Of a DNA stretch of 7,634 bases, positions 1 through 5,562 are shown piece by piece. The DNA comes from Paludibacter sp. (GTDB lineage: Bacteria; Bacteroidota; Bacteroidia; Bacteroidales; Paludibacteraceae): contig JAITXR010000394.1 of the NCBI GenBank assembly GCA_031284665.1, positions 1 to 7,634 on the forward strand. Reading direction: 5' to 3'. Within the stretch, counting starts at the first letter, position 1, and each line of letters starts with the position of its first letter. The notes under the pieces were generated by a model. It worked only from the letters and a program-made list of their open reading frames with translations, was not told the origin of the DNA and made no database searches. Made by a program: the position numbers and the translations under genes.

Positions 1-28
1 TTCACTATAAACTATAAACTAACAGATG

Positions 29-106
29 TCCGTTTCTTAATCATAGTAATCTTAAAAATCTTATTAAAATCATTACTTGTCCCGCCAATGCGGGAGTTCA
101 GACAAG
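29..106 (+). repeat. Dispersed intergenic repeat, copy A, with leader hairpin
   Basis: Positions 29-51 are identical over 23 bases to 3652-3674. Positions 56-72 are identical over 17 bases to the reverse complement of 6880-6896. Between about 49 and 72 the sequence is a degenerate 9-bp tandem (TAATCTTAA, AAATCTTAT, TAAAATCAT). It leads into a hairpin at 80-95 with arms TCCCGC and GCGGGA and loop CAAT, and an outer stem CTTG (76-79) with CAAG (103-106) can form across a 7-nt bulge. TTCAGACAA at 97-105 recurs at 3698-3706. The element ends about 44 bp before the amidase start, so it may lie in that gene's leader. I see no TTTG/TAnnTTTG promoter in 1-149. Confidence 0.7.
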
Positions 107-149
107 AAAAACTACTCAAACTTCTATCTTCTATATTCCAACTATACAA

Positions 150-3116
150 ATGAAGCATCTTTTATCAATAATATTAATTTCAGTAATGGCAGTAGGGGTG
201 TTGCCGGCAGCGTCTCCGAACAAGCAAATTGCCGATACAATCAACTCAATTATGCGCCCTTATGCCACGCTTGCTAATGTGAGCGTGCTGAAAATTGATG
301 CCGATGCGCAGCAAAAAACAGTAACCGTAACGGCAAACGAAATTTTGTCGCAATATCCATTCCGTCCCGAAAATATCACGAAAATAAAAGCGGCAATATC
401 TTCCATTCTGGCATCCAAATATCCAAATTATTCGGTGATTTGCATCTCGAACAATAAGTCAATCGACGAACTTGTGCCAAATTTCTATCGCAAAAAATCG
501 CCTGCTCGCAATCGTATTTTCTCCAATTCGTCGAAACTGCCGCCTGTAGCCCGCAATCTCTCGAAATCATTTACAATAAATTCGGGCTTGCAAAACCGCC
601 ATATTGCTCTTTGGCAAAGTCACGGGCGATACTTCAACCGCAACGAAAATCAATGGACATGGCAGCGCGCGCCACTTTTTCAAACTGTGGAAGATATGTT
701 TACACAAACTTTTGTGTTGCCATATCTAACGCCGATGCTCGAAAATGCCGGCGCGTACGTTTTTATCCCTCGCGAAAGGGATTTCCGCACTCAGGAAATT
801 ATTGTGGATAACGACGATAAACGCAGCGATTATGCTGAACGCAAAGGCAAACAGCGTTGGAAAAGCAATAAACCCGGATTTGCCAACCCGAAAGAATTTT
901 ATACGCAAGGCGAAAACCCTTTCGTAATGGGCAGTTACGCCGAGTGCAATACAGTGAACAACCGTCAGGACGAAAGCAGCGCCACTTGGACACCAAACTT
1001 CCCCGAAACAGGCGATTATGCGCTCTATATTTCCTATAAAACATTGGCAAACAGCAGTAGCGATGCGCTTTATACAGTTTTTCACAGCGGTGGGAAAACG
1101 GAATTTTGCGTAAACCAAACAATGAGCGGCTCTACATGGCTGTATCTTGGCACTTTCCGTTTCGAAAAAGGGAAACACGAGCCTTGCAGAATTGAATTGA
1201 GCAATTACAGTGCCTCAGCCGGAAAAACAGTTACTGCCGATGGCATAAAACTTGGCGGCGGAATGGGGAATATTGCCCGAAATCGATATTATAAAAACCC
1301 AACCGACATTTCGTTATCTGACGAGCAGCCACGTATTAGCGGCTTTCCGCGTTTTGCCGAAGGAGCGCGCTATTGGCTGCAATGGGCGGGAATGCCCGAA
1401 AAAGTTTACAGCCGCACGCAAGGCGAAAACGATTATATCGACGATTATACATCGCGCGCCAATTGGGTAAATTATCTTGCCGGTGGCTCGGCGGCGTTGC
1501 GCGACAGTGCGGGATTAAACGTGCCGCTCGATTTGTCGCTCGCTTTTCATACCGATGCAGGCACCACGTATAGCGATTCGATTGTCGGCACGCTGGCAAT
1601 TTGCACCACAGTAAGCAACAATCGAAATACTTTCGCTAACGGCTCGCAGCGAATGGCGTCGCACGACCTTGCCGATATTGTTCAATCACAAATTGTTGAC
1701 GACCTGCGCCGAAAATACAATCCCGCGTGGACTCGACGCGGCTTGTGGGATAAATCGTATTACGAAACACGCGCCCCCGAAATTCCGGCGATGCTGCTCG
1801 AACTGCTTGCTCATCAGAATTTTGCCGATATGCGTTACGGACTTGACCCTCGGTTCCGCTTTGATGTCAGCCGCGCTGTTTACAAAGGAATTTTGAAATT
1901 TATTGCTGATAATAATAATTTCGATTATGTAGTTCAGCCACTGCCTGTTAATGCTTTTTCGGCTCGCTTTACCGACCGGCGCAAGGTGGAACTGCGCTGG
2001 CATCCCACTCCCGACTCGCTCGAAACAACTGCCGCGCCGACCGGTTATGTGGTTTACAGCCGTATCGACAATGCGGATTTCGACAATGGACAATTTACTG
2101 CCGACAGCCTCATTACATTAGATATTGACGACGACAAAATTTACAGTTTTCGCATTACAGCCGTCAATGCCGGAGGCGAAAGTTTTCCGTCAGAAGTGCT
2201 AAGCATTTACCGCGCCGATAATGCTCGTCCCGAAGTGCTGATTGTCAATGCTTTTGATAAATTATCCGCACCGGCAAGTACAATTTTTACCGATTCGGCT
2301 GCCGGATTCAACAGCCGGAAAGATGCCGGAGTTGCCTATCGATACGAAACCGGATTTATAGGCACGCAATATGAATTTGAAATTCACACTCCTTTCAAAT
2401 CCGACCGCGACCCGGGCTATGGCGGCAGCCTGACCGATAACGAAAACAGCATAATTGCAGGTAATACCTTCGATTATCCTTTTGTTCACGGCAAAGCAAT
2501 CAGGGCTGCGGGCGTGTCGTTTGTGTCGTGCAGCAAAGCGGCAGTGCTTAATGGCGACATCGACCTGAAAAATTTCCATTCGGTGGATTTAATTCTCGGC
2601 ATACAGAAAAAAAGTCAAAACGGCAACGGCAAGTATTCCAACGAGTTTCAAACTTTTCCCTTAGCCCTGCAACGTGTGCTGACTGATTATTGCAATTCGG
2701 GTGGTAATATCTTTGTCAGTGGAGCGCATATTGCATCCGATTTCTATATCGAAAACTATGTTAAGCCTGTTGATAAACGTTTTATGCAGAACGTTTTACA
2801 TTATTCCATTCTTACCGAAAAAGGAAATTATAATGCCGAATTAAAAATTAAAAATCCATTCGACGAACACGAAATAAATTATTACAACCACGCAAACAGC
2901 GAAAATTATCACGCAGCCACAAGCGATGCAATAACAGCAATCGGACTTAATGCCCAAAGTTTTTGCTATTATGCCGATACCGGATTAAGTGCCGGAATAA
3001 TCTACGCCGGACAGCACAAAGTATGCGCTTTGGCAATTCCATTTGAAGTCATAAAATCCGACCGTAGCCGCAACCGACTAATGCGGGATATTTTGAAGTT
3101 TTTTGAAGAAAAATAG
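150..3116 (+). CDS. Secreted N-acetylmuramoyl-L-alanine amidase-like protein with inserted golvesin-like domain and FN3 domain
   Basis: This 988-residue protein probably cleaves the amide bond between MurNAc and the stem peptide of peptidoglycan, outside the cytoplasm. Residues 1-22 form a Sec signal peptide (hydrophobic LLSIILISVMAVGVL, then PAAS), with no lipobox cysteine. An Amidase_3-type zinc site can be assembled from two separated halves: H158 (QSHG), E181 (TVED) and H467 (AFHTDAG) as ligands, and E551 (AMLLEL) as the catalytic glutamate. Residues about 247-370 between them are rich in aromatic and Gly residues and resemble the golvesin C-terminal-like domain, here inserted into the amidase fold. 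An FN3-like domain covers about 597-687 (ELRWHPTP, GYVVYSR, YSFRITAVNAGG). Residues about 693-988 look like an alpha/beta, flavodoxin- or glutaminase-like domain (DLILGIQ, GGNIFVSGAH). Such proteins are sometimes annotated as xanthan lyase; the zinc residues favour amidase. ATG at 150 directly precedes the signal peptide. Family call firm, substrate inferred. Confidence 0.85.
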   Translation: MKHLLSIILISVMAVGVLPAASPNKQIADTINSIMRPYATLANVSVLKIDADAQQKTVTVTANEILSQYPFRPENITKIKAAISSILASKYPNYSVICISNNKSIDELVPNFYRKKSPARNRIFSNSSKLPPVARNLSKSFTINSGLQNRHIALWQSHGRYFNRNENQWTWQRAPLFQTVEDMFTQTFVLPYLTPMLENAGAYVFIPRERDFRTQEIIVDNDDKRSDYAERKGKQRWKSNKPGFANPKEFYTQGENPFVMGSYAECNTVNNRQDESSATWTPNFPETGDYALYISYKTLANSSSDALYTVFHSGGKTEFCVNQTMSGSTWLYLGTFRFEKGKHEPCRIELSNYSASAGKTVTADGIKLGGGMGNIARNRYYKNPTDISLSDEQPRISGFPRFAEGARYWLQWAGMPEKVYSRTQGENDYIDDYTSRANWVNYLAGGSAALRDSAGLNVPLDLSLAFHTDAGTTYSDSIVGTLAICTTVSNNRNTFANGSQRMASHDLADIVQSQIVDDLRRKYNPAWTRRGLWDKSYYETRAPEIPAMLLELLAHQNFADMRYGLDPRFRFDVSRAVYKGILKFIADNNNFDYVVQPLPVNAFSARFTDRRKVELRWHPTPDSLETTAAPTGYVVYSRIDNADFDNGQFTADSLITLDIDDDKIYSFRITAVNAGGESFPSEVLSIYRADNARPEVLIVNAFDKLSAPASTIFTDSAAGFNSRKDAGVAYRYETGFIGTQYEFEIHTPFKSDRDPGYGGSLTDNENSIIAGNTFDYPFVHGKAIRAAGVSFVSCSKAAVLNGDIDLKNFHSVDLILGIQKKSQNGNGKYSNEFQTFPLALQRVLTDYCNSGGNIFVSGAHIASDFYIENYVKPVDKRFMQNVLHYSILTEKGNYNAELKIKNPFDEHEINYYNHANSENYHAATSDAITAIGLNAQSFCYYADTGLSAGIIYAGQHKVCALAIPFEVIKSDRSRNRLMRDILKFFEEK

Positions 3117-3120
3117 AGAC

Positions 3121-3168
3121 AATGTGCTAATGTACCAATATGCCAATATGCTAATGTGCTATTGTGCC
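3121..3168. repeat. Octanucleotide tandem array, six units of AATRTRCY
   Basis: Six consecutive 8-bp units read AATGTGCT, AATGTACC, AATATGCC, AATATGCT, AATGTGCT and ATTGTGCC, followed by a partial AATT. Changes between units are nearly all transitions at fixed positions. The array begins 4 bp after the amidase stop codon (3114-3116), so it would lie in the 3' untranslated region of that mRNA. It is not palindromic and carries no terminator signature. Confidence 0.85.
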
Positions 3169-3219
3169 AATTAAGAGCGGGCAACAGCAACCCCTACCCC
3201 CTTATTAGACGGTCTTATT

Positions 3220-3247
3220 GTAGAGACGTGGTATGCCGCGTCTCTAC
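3220..3247. repeat. 12-bp inverted repeat (GTAGAGACG-type hairpin)
   Basis: The arms GTAGAGACGTGG (3220-3231) and CCGCGTCTCTAC (3236-3247) pair over 12 positions with a single G-T wobble, around the loop TATG. There is no following T-run, so it is not a standard intrinsic terminator, although it lies 104 bp downstream of the amidase and could still stabilise or end its transcript. From memory, palindromes built on GTAGAGACG...CGTCTCTAC occur dispersed in cyanobacterial and Bacteroidota genomes; I could not check this here. Confidence 0.75.
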
Positions 3248-3289
3248 GACAACCCAACCAAACCACCCCTTATTACGCGGGATATCCCC

Positions 3290-3342
3290 CTCCTTCGGAG
3301 AGCCTGCCCCGAGGTCTCCCGATTTATCGTGGATGTATCGGG
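3290..3342. repeat. GC-rich patch with two small palindromes and a 23-bp dispersed motif
   Basis: A small hairpin CTCC-TTC-GGAG lies at 3290-3300. At 3318-3342 the arms CCCGAT and ATCGGG enclose 13 bases. Positions 3318-3340 are identical over 23 bases to 7485-7507, so this is a dispersed element and not chance. The G-rich tail (3337-3360) is much richer in G than its surroundings. I see no gene or recognisable RNA here. Confidence 0.6.
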
Positions 3343-3370
3343 GGCGGGGGGAGAGGTGGGAAAACAAAAG

Positions 3371-3589
3371 CAGTGATGAACGATTAACGATGAGTGCCGA
3401 ACGTCTGCCACTCGATAACTCCGTAGGAGTTGCCTTTGCATAACCCCGAGTGTAACTCGGGGTAAAAGCAAAATACCGCTACAACCCCGTAGCGGGTTGC
3501 ACCTTAAATAATGTTGAAAATAAGGTAATGAGGTTTTATGTCCGGGAAATCTATCGGCTATTGAGCTTGTTCTGTAAAGAAAATGAGGT
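3371..3589. repeat. Structured intergenic repeat, copy 1 (four hairpins)
   Basis: This ~219-bp element matches 7022-7255 in the same orientation. In order it holds H1 at 3417-3431 (AACTCC, loop GTA, GGAGTT); H2 at 3443-3463 (arms ACCCCGAGT and ACTCGGGGT, loop GTA); H3 at 3482-3499 (arms CAACCCC and GCGGGTTG, loop GTA, one bulged C); and H4 at 3501-3526 (ACCTTA and TAAGGT around 14 bases). A conserved AT-rich tail runs to about 3589. The hairpins match copy 2 exactly, while the linkers between H1, H2 and H3 differ in length and sequence. No credible reading frame runs through it. Candidate roles are a non-autonomous mobile element, a REP-like element or a structured RNA; the sequence alone does not decide. 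Confidence 0.85.
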
Positions 3590-3597
3590 TGGAAGAT

Positions 3598-3630
3598 AAT
3601 GGTTAATTGTTAATGATAAATGGTTAATGA
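3598..3630. repeat. Degenerate TTAATGG/TTAATGA tandem repeat
   Basis: The stretch is made of degenerate 7-8 bp units related to GGTTAAT, TGTTAAT and TGATAAA. It belongs to the same family as the arrays at 6841-6864 and 7580-7608. It directly follows the structured repeat copy 1 and precedes copy B of the 23-bp dispersed repeat. Confidence 0.6.
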
Positions 3631-3651
3631 AGAACGGGCGCACAAGTTTAA

Positions 3652-3706
3652 TCCGTTTCTTAATCATAGTAATCCCCAAAATCAAAAAAAATCAAATTTC
3701 AGACAA
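3652..3706 (+). repeat. Dispersed intergenic repeat, copy B
   Basis: Positions 3652-3674 are identical over 23 bases to 29-51, and TTCAGACAA at 3698-3706 matches 97-105. The middle differs: an A-rich AAATC repeat replaces the 9-bp tandem and hairpin of copy A. It ends 10 bp from the stop codon of the methyltransferase gene, which is encoded on the opposite strand. Confidence 0.7.
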
Positions 3707-3716
3707 ATGAGCGTAA

Positions 3717-4463
3717 TTATCTTTCTCTCCGAAACTCCGCACACACAATAGCCGCAGCCACAGCAGCATTTAGCGATTCGGAACTGCTGCTGTCGAGCGG
3801 GAAATTTGGAATTGTGAGTCGCCGGCTTACCAAGGTTTCGATTTCGGGCGAAATGCCATTGCCTTCGTTGCCAATTACGATTATGCCTGTTGTGGATAGT
3901 TTTTCGGTAAAAATATTTTCGCCGTGCAAAAATGTACCATAAATCGCTGTGTTATTCCCAATTTCCGATAAAAATTCCCGCAAATCGACATAATAAACTT
4001 TCACTCGCGCCAATGCTCCCATCGTAGCCTGTACGGATTTTGTGTTCCAAATATCAGCCGAATGAGGCGAACAAAAAATATTGCGGATGCCAAACCAATC
4101 GGCAGTGCGGACTATCGTACCCAGATTTCCCGGGTCTTGAATATCGTCTAATGCCAGCGAAAGGGAGTTGGAAATTTCGCTTTGCGTAAAATTATATTGT
4201 GGAATTTTGAAAACCGCTACTATGCCTTGCGGATTTTTCAGATTTGATATACGTTGTAATTCGGCATTGCTAACTATTTCAATATCAGCATTAAAATTGA
4301 TTTTTTCAAAACATTCGGCGGTAGCATAAATGCAATAAGGCTCAAAATTACCGAGTAAATCGGCAATAAGTTTCGTACCTTCGGCAATAAACATTCCGTT
4401 CGAATCGCGGAATTTTTTTAATTGCAGTGAGCGAATAAATTTTATGCGAGCAGCCGAAAGCAT
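3717..4463 (-). CDS. SpoU/TrmH-family RNA 2'-O-methyltransferase (RlmB/TrmH-like)
   Basis: This 248-residue SPOUT (trefoil-knot) enzyme should transfer a methyl group from S-adenosylmethionine to a ribose 2'-OH of rRNA or tRNA in the cytoplasm. An N-terminal substrate-binding region (RIKFIRSLQLKKFRDSNG, then IAEGTKLIADLL) covers about 1-85. The SpoU domain, from about residue 102 on, shows all three motifs: motif 1 DPGNLGTIVRTADWFGI (catalytic Arg near 119), motif 2 IVIGNEGNGI (Glu near 200) and motif 3 SESLNAAVAAAI (Asn near 232). Length is normal for the family. ATG at 4463 is preferred over the in-frame TTG three bases upstream. The gene lies 25 bp downstream of the ileS fragment on the same strand, so the two may share a transcript. 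Family assignment is firm; the target nucleotide (rRNA versus tRNA) cannot be told from the sequence. Confidence 0.93.
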   Translation of the reverse strand: MLSAARIKFIRSLQLKKFRDSNGMFIAEGTKLIADLLGNFEPYCIYATAECFEKINFNADIEIVSNAELQRISNLKNPQGIVAVFKIPQYNFTQSEISNSLSLALDDIQDPGNLGTIVRTADWFGIRNIFCSPHSADIWNTKSVQATMGALARVKVYYVDLREFLSEIGNNTAIYGTFLHGENIFTEKLSTTGIIVIGNEGNGISPEIETLVSRRLTIPNFPLDSSSSESLNAAVAAAIVCAEFRRER

Positions 4464-4488
4464 CAAAAATATTGGTTTTTACGATTAA

Positions 4489-5193
4489 TTATTCGCCTGT
4501 CAAATCGTGCCAAAGTTGGTCGGCATAAAATGGTGCAATCGGAGCCATCAGTTTGGCAACAGTAGTAAGACAAGTGTAAAGTGTCTGATAAGCAGCAATT
4601 TTGTCCGCATTATACTCGCCACCCCAAAAACGTTTTCGGTTAAGGCGCACATACCAATTACTTAAATTTTCGCCCACAAAATCCTGAATTGCACGCGCAG
4701 CGCGAGTTGGCTCGTAGTCGTTGTAATGTTCGGTAACATCCTTAATCAGAGAGTTTAGGAGCGAAATAATCCAGCGGTCGATTTCAGGGCGTTGGCTTAC
4801 CGGAATTTTTTTTTCGGCAGGCGTAAAACCATCTACATTTGCATAAAGCGCAAAAAACGAATAAGTATTGTAAAGCGTACCAAAAAATTTGCGGCGCACT
4901 TCCTCCACACCTTCGATGTCGAACTTTAAGTTATCCCAAGGCGAGGCATTGCTCATCATATACCATCGCAGAGCGTCGGAGCCGTGTTTGTCGATAGCGG
5001 CAAAAGGGTCAACTGTGTTTCCAAGCCGTTTGCTCATTTTGTTGCCGTTTTTATCCAGAACTAAACCGTTGGAAATCACGTTTTTAAACGCCACGCTGCC
5101 TTTTACCATTGTGCTAATGGCGTGCAAAGTAAAAAACCATCCGCGAGTTTGGTCAACGCCTTCGGAAATAAAATCGGCAGGATAATTTGCCAT
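4489..5193 (-). CDS. ileS: Doubly truncated isoleucyl-tRNA synthetase fragment (probable gene remnant)
   Basis: The 234-residue frame from ATG 5193 matches the middle of class I isoleucyl-tRNA synthetase. It has YPADFISEGVDQTRGWFFTLHA at residues 4-25, the KMSKR ATP-binding signature at 52-56, LRWYMMSNASPWDNLKFD at 75-92, and the anticodon-binding start with LSNWYVRLNRKRFW (177-190) and KLMAPIAPFYADQLW (214-228). The family is normally about 900-1150 residues. Missing here are the N-terminal Rossmann half with the HIGH motif, the CP1 editing domain and everything beyond DLTGE, where TAA follows directly. The fragment cannot be a complete synthetase, yet has no internal stop or frameshift. ATG at 5217 and a TTG at 5334 extend the frame only through low-complexity repeats (VRDVRGVRG, NHTDHTNKI) without synthetase similarity. 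It may be a recent deletion remnant, a repurposed paralogue or an assembly join. Family identity is firm; function is doubtful. Confidence 0.8.
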   Translation of the reverse strand: MANYPADFISEGVDQTRGWFFTLHAISTMVKGSVAFKNVISNGLVLDKNGNKMSKRLGNTVDPFAAIDKHGSDALRWYMMSNASPWDNLKFDIEGVEEVRRKFFGTLYNTYSFFALYANVDGFTPAEKKIPVSQRPEIDRWIISLLNSLIKDVTEHYNDYEPTRAARAIQDFVGENLSNWYVRLNRKRFWGGEYNADKIAAYQTLYTCLTTVAKLMAPIAPFYADQLWHDLTGE

Positions 5194-5230
5194 AGAATTG
5201 TTTTTGTTGTCAGTCATATCTGTTATTTTT

Positions 5231-5314
5231 TTACCACGAACGCCACGAACATCACGAACATTGTTTTTTATTTTGTTTGTGTGGTCTGTGTGGTTTGTGG
5301 TTTTAATTCTTGAA
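5231..5314. repeat. Two 9-bp tandem repeat arrays at the 5' end of the ileS fragment
   Basis: Positions about 5234-5260 consist of 9-bp units of the type CCACGAACG, CCACGAACA, TCACGAACA. Positions about 5276-5302 consist of units of the type TTTGTGTGG, TCTGTGTGG, TTTGTGG. Because 9 is a multiple of three, read on the minus strand they stay open and give peptides such as VRDVRGVRG and TTNHTDHTN in frame with the ileS fragment. They look like non-coding repeats that happen to be translatable. They mark the upstream border of the synthetase similarity. Confidence 0.75.
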
Positions 5315-5424
5315 TTATTATTATCAAAACGCAAAAATATAAAATAATTTTCAAATTGTACGAAAGTAAGTATTATAATAAAATAAATGTAATATTAAAT
5401 ACTTTATAAATAGATGTAAACTTG

Positions 5425-5466
5425 CATTTTACCCCATTTTACATTTTACATTCTAAATTTTACATT
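5425..5466. repeat. Degenerate ATTTTACATT tandem repeat
   Basis: Repeated ATTTTAC units with CAT spacers fill this stretch of the intergenic region upstream of tyrS. It is AT-rich, with about four recognisable units, and ends about 28 bp before the -33 element of the tyrS promoter. The rest of 5335-5424 is AT-rich sequence in which I recognise nothing else. Confidence 0.55.
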
Positions 5467-5493
5467 ACTTAAATCCTTTACACGAAAGTTTTT

Positions 5494-5524
5494 TTTGAAA
5501 TCTCGAAGAAAAACAGTAATTTTG
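5494..5524 (+). promoter_or_regulatory. Bacteroidota-type promoter for tyrS
   Basis: TTTG (5494-5497) and TAATTTTG (5517-5524) match the -33 TTTG and -7 TAnnTTTG elements recognised by the Bacteroidota primary sigma factor, with a 19-bp spacer as expected. The initiation site should fall near 5530, leaving a leader of about 30 bases before the tyrS ATG at 5563. No long structured leader is therefore likely. This element also supports assignment of the window to the Bacteroidota. Confidence 0.8.
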
Positions 5525-5562
5525 TGAAATAATATTTTTAACGCAAAAAATCACTATTAATA

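Noticed and set aside
726..1178. Minus-strand frame of 150 codons inside the amidase gene
   Set aside because: It lies opposite a coding frame with clear domain motifs, and its peptide is irregular and Cys/Arg-rich, typical of an antisense shadow.
3156..3443. Plus-strand frame of 95 codons in the repeat cluster
   Set aside because: It runs through the octamer array, two palindromes and the GC-rich patch. The peptide has no domain-like pattern.
3443..3463. Strong 9-bp stem considered as an intrinsic terminator
   Set aside because: It is followed by AAAAGC and not a T-run on the plus strand. On the minus strand the flank is TTATGC, also without a T-run. It recurs as part of a repeat.
3244..3471. 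Minus-strand frame of 75 codons, and its relative at 6952-7140, sharing a QLLRSYRVAD-type peptide
   Set aside because: The shared peptide is simply the translation of the structured repeat, and the frames diverge outside it. It has hairpins and tandem units through the coding part and no plausible start context.
3417..3499. Hairpin series considered as a CRISPR array
   Set aside because: The hairpins differ in stem sequence, there are only three or four, and there are no regular spacers and no cas genes.
4464..4466. TTG start for the methyltransferase
   Set aside because: An ATG follows directly in frame at 4463, which is the more likely start. The extra residue changes nothing.
5218..5334. 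TTG-initiated extension of the ileS fragment
   Set aside because: The added residues come from 9-bp tandem repeats and show no synthetase similarity. A rare start codon in repeats is not credible.
5352..5360. Minus-strand TACAATTTG as a -7 element for the ileS fragment
   Set aside because: It has three bases instead of two between TA and TTTG, and I see no properly spaced TTTG upstream, so the match is too weak to call.
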